Shown here piece by piece: positions 1-9,066 of a DNA stretch of 64,000 bases (positions are counted from its first letter, which is position 1; each line of letters begins with the position of its first letter). Source of the stretch: Archegozetes longisetosus (Eukaryota > Arthropoda > Arachnida > Sarcoptiformes > Trhypochthoniidae); assembly GCA_018873245.2 (NCBI GenBank), contig JAEMBT020000009.1, forward strand, positions 682,001-746,000, read 5' to 3'. The translations under genes and the position numbers were made by a program. The notes under the pieces are model-generated. The model was not told the DNA's origin, ran no database searches, and was given only the letters and a program-made list of their open reading frames with translations.

Positions 1-64
1 TTTTGACGAAAAATAAGTGTATATACACTCTCAGTTGAAAATTTTTGAACTTTAGCTCAGCTCC

Positions 65-230
65 AGTGATGCTCAGTGTCAGTCTCTAGTTATATATCAT
101 TTTGTATGCAGTCTCTAATGAAAAGTCTACAATTGTTATATTCTTAGTACTCGAGATATTCAAATTTTGAGAGCTTCGAATCTCGAGTCTCGATCAAGTG
201 TTCCAGTCTGAGACTTGGGAGTTACAACCA
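65..230. repeat. Dispersed CTCGAG/AGTCTC-rich repeat, possible hAT end
   Basis: The stretch contains repeated AGTCTC and CTCGAG words. Much of it (about 91-215) matches 18,468-18,590 in inverted orientation; shared blocks include AACACTYGATCRAGACTC, CTCTCAAAATTTGAAT and TACAAAATGA. The left edge CAGTGATGCTCAGTG resembles a hAT terminus, but no partner end or target duplication was found. It lies in the downstream intron or 3' flank of the receptor gene. Confidence 0.5.
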
Positions 231-481
231 TGGGGAATAGATACTACTAATAATAATTCAGGAAAAAACTTAGTTACACAATACTCAAGTAACTTTGGTC
301 GGCATCAGATTTTAAATACCTGTATAAACGGGATGTTTTTAAAGAAATTTGATGCTCAAATTCTCTACATGCATAACTATTTAAGTTTCTCATGGAATTC
401 AATAGCAACTGAATATTTTTCACTTAAATATCAAGTTAAATAGTAACAGAAAACAAACTTGAAGTAAGCTTGACTTTAGTA

Positions 482-651
482 CAGTCTGATTCGTTTGTAA
501 GCAACTGGTCGGTGCGTAGGATATTAATTGCCTATAACCAGGTTTGCCTATATTTTAACTCTTCAGCTTATTAGATTGGTTGATGCTTAAAAATCATTTG
601 CTAACATATGGCTTTGCTTATAACCGAGTTGCTAGTAACTGAGTCAGACTG
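482..651. mobile_element. Pogo-like Tc1/mariner-superfamily MITE, 170 bp
   Basis: Both ends read CAGTCTGA (plus strand left, minus strand right), and the terminal inverted repeats match at about 20 of 27 positions, including a shared AGCAACT block. The element is flanked on both sides by TA (480-481 and 652-653), the Tc1/mariner target duplication. The interior holds further copies of the subterminal word, and no transposase is present. A longer relative with the same ends lies at 25,659-26,074. Confidence 0.8.
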
Positions 652-682
652 TATTATTCAAATTTTGTTGTCATATAATTAC

Positions 683-1057
683 CTGCCATATGACAAATGG
701 CGAACACGATTCTGAATGTTTCGTTTGATTTGAATGGAAAACAGAAATCAGCGACAATATTGATTACGTTCAATGGTAACCATGAAATGCAAAATATTAG
801 AGCGATTGATATCAACAATGAGTTTGTTTTGCGAGTCCTTTTTTTGAGTCGGTTCTTAAGCTTTGGCAATTGAGTCGTGGACGTGCGACGAATGGCTCGC
901 GTTCGCAACTTAATGCAAAGTCTTGTGTACACAACTGATACTATTATGATCGGTAATACGTATTGGAATAGCATTGAGAAGACTGAGTAATAGCCACGTC
1001 CGTGAGGTATTGGCCAATTCTCGACGCAATAGTTGACTGATTCGAGCCATGGTATGT
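683..1057 (-). CDS. NPF/NPY-like receptor, coding exon 4 (ECL2-TM5-ICL3-TM6)
   Basis: Encodes residues 192-315. The acceptor CTTCTTAAAG lies at 1059-1058. ECL2 contains ESVNYCVENWP with disulfide Cys201 and a G-R-x-Y-Y-S motif. TM5 (about 215-238) contains LFQYVLPIIIVS. A strongly basic third loop (about 239-268) is typical of G-protein coupling. TM6 (about 270-293) has S-W-L-P-L with Ser282 where most NPY receptors have Cys. It ends in CHMA and the donor GCAG|GTAATT at 682, phase 1, just before where TM7 would begin. Confidence 0.93.
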
Positions 1058-4000
1058 CTTTAAGAAGAGAGTTTTGGGAAATTTTAATAGAGAAAAGTTT
1101 ATGAAAAAGTTTTTAAGCAGTTTGAAATTCTAAACTTTTATGTAATTACAATTACCCCCGACTTTCAAGGGACTGAGTATTAACTTTTCTAATATATAAA
1201 AGTTTGTTAAACAGGGACTAACTGTAATTACATTGTTTTTCTGAAAGTAAAACATTTTATTTACTTAATTGATGTGTTTCTACAGTTCGGAATAGAAATA
1301 GAGGCAATGCAAGCATTATGGCTGTTATCCAAATGCAAACTAATTTCAATATAGAACTTAATGTGTTGTTTTCACCACCGGAATGAAGTATCACTTGATA
1401 TCTATCTAATGCAATCGCAGTTATACTGATTGTTGAGACGAATATTGAAGTTGCCTCCAGCGCCAACACCAGCTTACACATTGTCACACCTAAAAATAAT
1501 TGTTAAATTAATAGTATTATTTCATACATGGCAATATTTGAAAATCTCACTAATGTAGAGATACTATAATTTGAATTTTTCTTGCTAGTGATTAGTTGCA
1601 GAACAAGCAAGTTTGAAACCTACACTATTTAATCACTAAATCCTTTGTTATTTATGATTTTTCAAAGCTAGTACTTCGAAAACTTTGTTTATCGGCTAAA
1701 CTTTTTTAATCTTCGGATTAAAAAGTCATTTTTTAAGCAAAATTTGAAAGTTTTAATATAAAAGTTATATCTAATCTGACCTGAGAGAATAAATTTCTAA
1801 TAAAAGCCTTGAATTTTCAATTCACTTTAGATCAGTTATGCTAGTCTTGTTCTTTGATAATTCATAAAATAATTGCATATTCAGTATGTTTCCAGTCATT
1901 TCTGATTCACTGAATCTACTTAACAAGTTTTCAAACATACTGTAAAGGTTGAAGCGGAAACAAAAAATAGAGAATATATAGAGTATAGTTATTGTAAGAG
2001 TCTTTTCAATAATGAGAGTCAAAATAAATTTCGAACACAAAATTGAAATTAGTTTAGAAATTGATTAAACTTCGCATTGAAAGTAACTTTTGAATTGAAT
2101 ATAAGAATTAAAAATTGAATTGCTTTCTATTTTTAGTGAAGCTGAGTAAATTCAATTTTCATTATTGTCTCATTCTAAAAGATTCAGAAATGGTCAAAGT
2201 ATTCTAATGAGATGTTTCTAATAAAATAAAATTAAAGAGGAAACAGTTGCTTGTTAGTCTAAGTCAATAATTTATGTTAAACGTAAGTATCATACTCGGT
2301 TAAAATTTGTTATATATTAGTCAACTTTTTCCTACGATATATGACTTAGTCTTTAAATTGACTGATTGCTATCCCTTATACCCAAACAAAAGATACGAAA
2401 AGACTAGCATTTTCGAGATTTTTCTATCAGATTGAAGTAATTTGATATAATGCGTTTACGGAAACTCAAACAAATAGAATGATCTGGTGCCTAAATTAGT
2501 GGTCATATAGTTAATCACTAAACATAATAATGAAGCGTTGGCTGACAATTGTCTCAAATGATATTTCTGCTTGAGTTTGCTCTAAATCTATGAAAACTTG
2601 AAATAAACATAAAATAGAAATGAACTTAACCTTGACTCGGACATAAACTATGATCCGATAGGATAACATATATTTATTTGGTTTCATAAATGATAGTAAG
2701 ATAAATGTGAGCTAAAAGTTGTTTTCTAGTCAATAAGCAAAATAACGGGCTAGAATAACATCCCTTTTGGTATCACAAAAGTTAGATCTTTGAACCATAT
2801 TCCCAATCAGACTAAATATTTATCATATGTATCATAACTGACAATCTTTTACTAAATGAAATTCTGGACTCAGTCAAAGTCAATCTGATTAGCGACAACA
2901 GTAAAGAATGAGATTATTCTTATGTTGCATTTGAATCTGATACTTAGATTTTCTGTTGTGATTGCATGAGTGGGACGAAAGTTATTCTACGACATCAATG
3001 TCTTATTGATGTAACATAAATCTTAGATAAGTTGAGGAGAGTAACTGACTTTTGAGATTAAACTTTACTCGTGAACGATATTGTATTGTGCCACAGCTAC
3101 AAGTTCTAGTTTTCTGCAATGTTTCGCAATTCTAAAAAACAAATTCTCTAATGGTTTCAATTGTGACAATCGCTTAGTTGAACATTTTTTCCAATTGTTT
3201 CTCAGCGTATCCGTAAAGGGAATTGATGCAAATTTTAGCTGAATGTCAAGTTCAGAAGATTTGTGTTAGTAAAAGTAAAGCTTTAGCTGACATTTTAATT
3301 ACAAATATATAGTTGTCTTACAGAAAAGTCATTCTGAATTGAAAGTAGATAAATCTGACTTAGTTCAATTTGAAAATGGAAAGATTTGCTGAATAAATTT
3401 CATAACTTGTAAATTTTTTAAAGATAAGATTTATGTTACAAGAATAAAATCAAAGGCCTACAGCAATAATTACGATTCAAATAAATGTATTATTTTGATT
3501 TGAGCCTTAATATCATAGAATCTAAGACTCACATATTCCTATTCTTAAAAACCATATTGGTTATTAGATATATTCTACGAGTATTATATTAGTCGAGATA
3601 TCAGTTAACTTGAAATAAGTTACGAAAAAACTGGAAATATTTGCTTTTGATATATTTGTCTCTGTACTTCAAACCAAAGCTAATCGGATTAACTTTCTGA
3701 ATGCAAATTATAGATCTTTGCAGAACAAATATAAGGCTAAAGGTGAATGAGTTTAGATTATAATTTAGGCTAATATCAAATGATTGAATGTGTTTGAGCT
3801 GAAGTTTTATGGATTATATAATGGTTTTCGATTAAACACTCAAATACATGCGATTATGAGTCACAGACAGGACAGACATCAAAATTCAATCATAAAATAT
3901 ATAATTAAAGCAAACTCTGATAGCACAACAGTGATTATCGACAAGAATCCAGTTAATATAGAAAAGACTAATTTAATTACACATGCGAAATTTAGTCAAA

Positions 4001-4741
4001 TAATGTTTAATTAAGATTAATTATTGTTCAAATGGTGTCAGAACAGAAAATAGATAAGTTTCTATGATAATACTGCTGCCACGTGTTATCGTTCAAGTTA
4101 TATCAGGCTTAATATCATTTTAGGCTGCTTCACATGTTTTGGTGTTAATCACGGAACAAGTATAAGAAAAAAATTCAGAATAAGTTTTATTTACCGAATG
4201 GCCAAAACTTGACTGAAATCTCAACTAATGAGAATGGAATAGTGAAGAAACATAATAGTAGATCAGAAATGGCCAAGTTGATGATGAACAGATTGCGTGA
4301 TGTGCGCATTTTGGGCTTTCGGGCAACCACTACACAAACGAGTCCATTGCCTAATGTCCCGATAAATATTAATATTGCGTACGCGATCACTAGTAATATC
4401 AAACTTGTTTTGTCGAGAGCTCTGTTGTTGATATATTGCTCTAATTTTTCCATCATTTTTGATAGCTGTGCCTCATCTTAAACAATAAATAACAGAAAAA
4501 CGGAAATCCATTAAACTTTTTTGAAAAGTGAACAATTCTTAGAAAAAACTTTTAATAAATCAATAAGTATGAGAACAAATCTGATTTCTGTATGAAATTT
4601 AAATGTAAAGCAATAATGCGTTTGATAAATAAAAATGCAAAACTGATAAAAAGAAGATAGTGAATCACTATAAATACCTTCGATTCCGGAATTGGTAGTG
4701 TTAAAGACAATCGTATTCATGGTATTAAGTCTTTCACACAT
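683..4741 (-). CDS. Neuropeptide F / NPY-family G protein-coupled receptor (four coding exons, 3' end off-window)
   Basis: Seven-transmembrane peptide receptor of the plasma membrane, expected to bind an NPF/NPY-type peptide and signal through G proteins. Coding order is 4741-4678, 4476-4195, 1489-1265, 1057-683, giving 315 residues plus one base of the next codon. Visible hallmarks are an N-terminal glycosylation site (N14), TM1 with G64-N65, TM2 with the NLAISDLLL signature (D93), and the WPFG first extracellular loop. C120 and C201 form the expected disulfide pair. TM3 ends in ALDRY (D144-R145-Y146), the second loop reads YCVENWP then GR, TM5 contains LFQYVLP, and TM6 contains SWLPLNVINIVADF. 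The NPY-receptor family signature in ECL1, TM3, ECL2 and TM6 is strong; NPF-receptor subtype is inference. TM7 (NPxxY) and the C-tail are absent, and 1-650 on this strand has no NPxxY-coding pattern, so the last exon(s) should lie left of the window. All four donor sites are phase 1. Confidence 0.92.
1265..1489 (-). CDS. NPF/NPY-like receptor, coding exon 3 (TM3-TM4)
   Basis: Encodes residues 117-190. The acceptor TTTTTAG|GT lies at 1491-1490. TM3 begins after C120 (MCKLVLALE), continues through SIFVSTISITAIA, and ends with DRY (144-146). TM4 is around 160-182 and contains W169 and a Pro at 178. The donor is TTAA|GTAAAT at 1264, phase 1. Joining the exon across a 207 bp intron to 1057 creates Asn191 and runs into the ECL2 signature. 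Confidence 0.92.
1490..4194 (-). other. Large intron of the NPF/NPY-like receptor gene
   Basis: 2,705 bp between the TM2 and TM3 exons, with GT at 4194-4193 and AG at 1491-1490. It is AT-rich, and no ORF, RNA gene or recognised repeat stands out. The short reading frames at 1822-2040 (minus) and 3784-4014 (plus) have no recognisable protein signature and are chance-length at this composition. Confidence 0.85.
4195..4476 (-). CDS. NPF/NPY-like receptor, coding exon 2 (TM1-TM2)
   Basis: Encodes residues 22-115. TM1 spans about 47-72 and carries the G-N pair (G64-N65). A basic first intracellular loop (RKPKMRTSRN) follows, then TM2 with N88-L-A-x-S-D93 and the ECL1 Trp in KFWPFG. It ends in the donor ATTCG|GTAAAT at 4194. 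The split Gly codon G|GT joins exactly to the next exon at 1489 across a 2,705 bp intron, giving WPFG-VTMCK, the standard NPY-receptor loop leading to the TM3 cysteine. Confidence 0.92.
4678..4741 (-). CDS. NPF/NPY-like receptor, coding exon 1 (N-terminus)
   Basis: Encodes residues 1-21 and the first base of codon 22. An in-frame TGA lies 9 bases upstream of the first ATG (4741-4739), so translation starts here or at Met8 (4720-4718). The peptide is hydrophilic and has an N-x-T glycosylation site at residue 14, as expected of an extracellular receptor N-terminus. The donor reads GAAG|GTATTT at 4677. The acceptor at 4477 lies in a pyrimidine-rich tract, and joining the two restores GAT (Asp22) and the frame of exon 2. 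The intron is 201 bp. Confidence 0.8.
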
Positions 4742-7107
4742 AAAGGCTTCTCAATAGACCAATAATAACAGTACGAAAACAATAAGAACCTTATGAACCA
4801 TATTTTAATACTCTCTAAAATAGATAAAACAAAATAAACATTCAGTCATTGATTACTTGAAAAGTTTTATAACTAACGCGTAAACTAAATATAAATTGTT
4901 TCTAAATTTAAAATTCATTTACAAACCTACTGAGATGCGAGTGAGTACACATTTTCAGGTCTAAACAAAACTATTATTACTCTTAAGTTGAAAAACAATT
5001 GTTTATTTCTTAAATGTACTTTTCGAAAGTTTTGAACACCTCTTAAAAGTTTGTCACTTTTTATAAAGTTTTCTTTTACTTTATAAATGAGGTTGTTTTA
5101 TGATGCAAATTAGTTTGTTATACACAATATTTTCGATAGTCATAAAGCTATAAATTACATACAAGCTGTACAGCCAAAAACCATAGAAACACAGAATCTG
5201 TTTAGAATATACGTTAATAACTGATTGTGAAAAGTTGCGTTGCATCTAGCTGTATGCAATATTCCACAATAATATGATTTGTTTGCTGCCAGCAATCGAC
5301 AATTTGCTTACGACACGTCGAACATGTCAGGACACCCATAGACAAACCGAACAGAATTCACATTTATTTTAACATATTTACACTAAAAATGTTTCCTTTT
5401 TTCCTAATAAAGCTTAAACCTCTTATGACGTCTCGTCCAATGTGAAAAGAGGAAGTATTGAACAGTAGAGAAATACAAATGTGAGAAATACTTCGTAAAG
5501 ATTCATGCGCTTAATCACATTCTATTTTGTTTTGTCTTCGAGTTCTCTTCAGTGAAAATTTATTACACAAAAGATTAATAATATAGGTTATCATTTGTTT
5601 ATTACAAAACTAGTTCAAAACATTTGTCCAGTAGCAAAAAAGGCATATTTGAGACTCAATTCAATTAGATAGTAGTTCGACTTTCACTTTGGCACAGCAT
5701 AACTGCCATACATTTGCGAGCATTAATGATACTTATCTTTTAGTATTTTATCAAACAATTTTTCGCCCTTATATCAATATAACAATCATTTTTATATTGC
5801 ACAACATCTGAAACACAAATTGGAACTAAAGTTTTGTTGATTACGTTAGAGCTCGAATCAAATTTATTCCTTCCTGACTGAGCGCTACATAACAACGGAA
5901 AATCTTGCTTTTGCTCAATAAGATCTTTAACTTAGAGTTGAGCCCATTTATAAAGATTTTGCACTAAAGTCAAATTGCCAATAAAATCTTGCGAAACCTA
6001 ATCAACAACGTTCGAAAGTTTATACTGACAAAATCGATTTTATTCTTTCTTCAATGTTTGCCCCATAGCTTCTTATACTTTTCCCCGTTTAATACGATAA
6101 TTTCAATTAAGAACTTACTTCAAGGTTTAATTATTTGTTTTCAAATTTTTAGCTTACATTCACCAATTCAAGAATATATTTTCCTACTACAGGCATTTCT
6201 ATTTACTTGTTGTTTGAGCCAATAAAAATAATAATAACGCATGAAAATCCTCAAATAGACAAAATACATTGCAGTTTTCAGTTCTATAAATATTTATTAT
6301 AATACTATTCATTCTGAAAAAAGACGTGGAAAATTTTCAGGATTATTTCTCAAGTCACTTAAGTAGTAAAAAAATTGATTTGATACCACTCGAATCGAAT
6401 AAGAGAAAATTTATTTCATTATTATCATATAATAATTTGAAATCTAGTACTTTCTAGTTATAAACTTTATTCATATTGATTTTTTATACACATAAATAAA
6501 CCTTTAATGAAAACTGAAAATAAAGTATTGAGCTTCAACAAATAGTCGTAATGAACTGCAACTTTTGAATTGTGCAATTATTTTCAAATGAAAGAACTTT
6601 AAACGAGAAATTCTTATAACATATCTATATTTGAAAGATAGTTTCGTGAAGGGTTAGTGGGTTGAAGACACTCCTATCTTGTTATAACTTATTCAAAGAT
6701 TGATAATAGCGATTAATATTTCGTATAAATTATCAGTTTGTTTTTAACTCTAAACAATATGAAATAATCTTCAAAGCTCTTCCTAATACTGATATCAGAG
6801 TACATTCATGAAAAATAAATGCTTCGATAGAGAATTTCTAACTTATAATTTTCATCAAATTCATGAAACTTTCAACGAAGTCAGGCATCGAAATTGGGGT
6901 TTTCATTATTTAGACCTAAGCTTTCACTGTATGACGAGAGTTATAAATGACAGAATCTCGATATGAACTCAAATCTCCAAAATTATACGACTTCGTCATG
7001 AAGCAAAGCGAATAACGCAGTTCTAGACAGCTCAAAATTACATTAGAATAATGATTAATTTTTATTTTTACAACACTGAGTCATAAATAAGGGTCACTGA
7101 AAAATAA
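4742..7107. other. Intergenic AT-rich region between the two host genes
   Basis: The stretch separates the divergently transcribed receptor gene and the membrane-protein gene, so it should hold the promoter and any 5' untranslated exons of both. No core promoter element could be assigned. The plus-strand frame at 5989-6225 is hydrophobic but has no family signature and is probably chance. An upstream TM1 exon of the 7,125 gene could lie here unseen. Confidence 0.5.
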
Positions 7108-7124
7108 GTCAATACCAATAACAG

Positions 7125-7179
7125 AAAGTACCAGTCTGTTCAACCTGGCAACAGTTGTGCCGTCATTCGATCGAAACAG
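7125..7179 (+). CDS. Possible small upstream exon of the membrane-protein gene
   Basis: GC content rises here compared with the flanks. The segment has an acceptor-like AATAACAG ending at 7124 and a near-consensus donor CAG|GTAATAAGT at 7180. Joined to the acceptor at 7223, it reads in frame into the long ORF as SLFNLATVVPSFDRNR followed by YDSGPSSRM. The implied intron (7180-7223) is only 44 nt and AT-rich. No ATG is in frame here, so a further 5' exon would be needed. The unspliced frame is also open from 7108, so retention cannot be excluded. Confidence 0.4.
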
Positions 7180-7248
7180 GTAATAAGTCAAGTTTTCAAC
7201 AAAATATTTGTCACTCCTAACAGATATGACTCCGGACCAAGCTCAAGA

Positions 7249-7947
7249 ATGATTCCCCATTCACAAACAGGACCCACTACTTGGCAGGAATTAATATTCC
7301 CAGACTTGGTGTACTTATACCGGATTCGGTGTCGCTGTATTCGTGATGTCCCGCGATTGTTTTGGGCCTCGTGGAAATCATTCATGTTTCTGTGGTTAGG
7401 CCTAGCACTACTATTTCTGTGCGTAAACTGCTTTTTGTATAGCAGAAAATGGAATCTATGTGCACTACCAATGCATAAGATATCAGCAAGGGTCATGAAC
7501 ATGGAGGTCGAATGCCAAAGAGTTAAGGATAACAGAGAGATTCTACCAGAAGTGATGCGTACGAAGCGTATTTGGCCTCTGATATATCAGATCCTAGTGA
7601 TTGCGGCATTCAGTGGAATCGGGCTGGCTGGTAATTTGAGGGATGAATATCGTGTAGCTCATTACGCGTCTTATGTTTTGGCGTCGACTTGGTTCTTTGA
7701 TTTATACCAGAACCAGACAATTTACTTTGAGGTTGAGGCCTTCCTCTATAGTTGGGCGCAATGGTGTATCCTTCTGGGCGTTGGCTCAACCTATGTCTAT
7801 AACGTGGCCGTATGCCAGAAATTTCATATCAGGCGTGAACAATTAAATTCATCGCAAAATGAAGAAAGTGAAACTGAAGTCGAGAGAATTGTTATTTGTG
7901 GACAGCCATCGTCTAGTGGTAAGGCAGTTACTGACATTTCAGTTTAG
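7249..7947 (+). CDS. Multi-pass membrane protein, possibly Frag1/DRAM/Sfk1 (PGAP2-like) superfamily
   Basis: A 232-codon ORF, far too long for chance here and GC-richer than its surroundings. Coding probably begins at the acceptor ACTCCTAACAG (exon start 7224), because the frame continues upstream of Met 7249. Predicted order: a basic Cys-rich segment (R25-I31), DVPRLFWASW, TM about 44-64, a charged loop (65-107), TM about 108-128 ending GLAGN, TM about 136-153, a possible glycosylation site N155-Q-T, TM about 168-189, and an acidic Ser-rich tail (200-232). The GxxGN...VAH...Y..Q pattern and the final aromatic helix are reminiscent of DRAM/PGAP2 proteins, but the match is from memory and weak; the usual five to six helices are not all visible, so an N-terminal exon is probably missing. 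Ends at TAG 7945-7947. Confidence is for a real gene; the family is tentative. Confidence 0.85.
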   Translation: MIPHSQTGPTTWQELIFPDLVYLYRIRCRCIRDVPRLFWASWKSFMFLWLGLALLFLCVNCFLYSRKWNLCALPMHKISARVMNMEVECQRVKDNREILPEVMRTKRIWPLIYQILVIAAFSGIGLAGNLRDEYRVAHYASYVLASTWFFDLYQNQTIYFEVEAFLYSWAQWCILLGVGSTYVYNVAVCQKFHIRREQLNSSQNEESETEVERIVICGQPSSSGKAVTDISV

Positions 7948-8177
7948 TCTGATTTTGTTTCAGATGCAGTTTATACTTCTAACTTTACCTCTTATTTAAA
8001 CACTGTTTCTAAACAAAAGCAAATCTCAACAATCTTTCCTTATATTTCACTATAACCTAAGAATGATGTGTAATGAGATAAAAATGACCTTAAAATATTA
8101 TTCAGTTCTGTAATTTTAGCATATTTGATGTTATTTTACGAAGAGTCCGATCTAACAGTTGTTTACAACATTAAGAA

Positions 8178-8231
8178 AATAAAGTCTACTATTGCTATTC
8201 ATAGATTTAGTTTGAAGTATTGCTCAATAAA
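8178..8231 (+). terminator. Candidate poly(A) signals of the 7,249-7,947 gene
   Basis: AATAAA hexamers occur at 8178-8183 and 8226-8231, 230-285 bp past the stop codon. That is a plausible 3' UTR length, but such hexamers are frequent in AT-rich DNA, so the assignment rests on position only. Confidence 0.45.
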
Positions 8232-8823
8232 GAATAATAACTGCTTTCACTTGTAGTGTGTGAAGTCTGACTCTTTTATGTAACATGAGTTCAATTGTAA
8301 ACAATTCTGTTTAATTTGAATAATTATGCAATTAATACATGTAATACTACAATTATTGGCGAAAACATATTTCACAATAAAGCATAAGAAATACAAGTCT
8401 GTTTCGTAATATTTTAACCGGAGTTGGATTTTTATTTCACCGGAATTCATGTGTAAATAGAAAACAAAATATGAAGTAATTGTTATATTTTTGTACCACA
8501 CGCTAATAATTAATGCAGTCATATATGAAGCTCTTAAGAATAACAGTTTCATTTTAATAACTGAATATTCCAAGTAAAAAAATCTCGATCAAAATGAAAA
8601 TTCCTGCAAGCAATTATTTTCCATTAATATTAAACATATGTATGTTACTATGCATACATATAAAAATTGAAATTCTATTCATTTTTTTGACACTAACGGA
8701 TAACTAATACAAATTTTTTTATGAAAGAATCAATAGATAGCCTTACATGAAGTAATAGCGGAAATTGTCGAACTAATCTGAATTGAGTAGGCTTAGAATG
8801 GAGACAAAACTTTCAAGGATAAG

Positions 8824-9058
8824 CAGTGCCGTAACCAGAAATTAACCAGTGGGGTACCAATCGAAGATTTGAATGAAATAATCACTGAATGAAGTATAAA
8901 TACGTTTTTATTGTTATTACAGCTAAATAATCAGATATATAACTGGATCGACTTAATTCATATTGAAATATTTAAACTCTCTTCAATTTACACTAGAATA
9001 ACCAATGCAAAGAGAACTTTAGATGAGGCACGTGCCACCCTGTGTGGCTACGGTGGTG
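8824..9058. mobile_element. hAT-type MITE, 235 bp, with 8 bp target duplication
   Basis: The left end CAGTGCCGTAACCA and the right end (read inward) CACCACCGTAGCCA form imperfect inverted repeats sharing CCGTA and CCA. Flanks are AGGATAAG (8816-8823) and GGGATAAG (9059-9066), an 8 bp duplication with one mismatch, as hAT elements make. The GC-rich tip near 9,025-9,060 stands out from the local sequence. No transposase was seen in the interior. Confidence 0.7.
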
Positions 9059-9066
9059 GGGATAAG

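Noticed and set aside
198-443. 81-codon plus-strand frame
   Set aside because: No family signature; chance length at this base composition, and it overlaps the edge of a repeat in the receptor intron.
4209-4481. 90-codon plus-strand frame
   Set aside because: Antisense shadow of the TM1-TM2 exon of the receptor gene.
4511-4741. Full 76-codon minus-strand frame as a separate gene
   Set aside because: Only 4678-4741 is coding; the rest is the 201 bp intron after a GTATTT donor.
7188-7502. 104-codon minus-strand frame
   Set aside because: Antisense shadow of the membrane-protein ORF.
8247-8573. 108-codon minus-strand frame
   Set aside because: Longest unexplained frame, but AT-biased, Ile/Tyr/Cys-rich and without family resemblance; one or two such frames are expected by chance in 64 kb of this composition.
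8636-8661. ATATGTATG...CATACATAT inverted repeat
   Set aside because: Short, A/T-dominated palindrome of the kind common by chance in this DNA.
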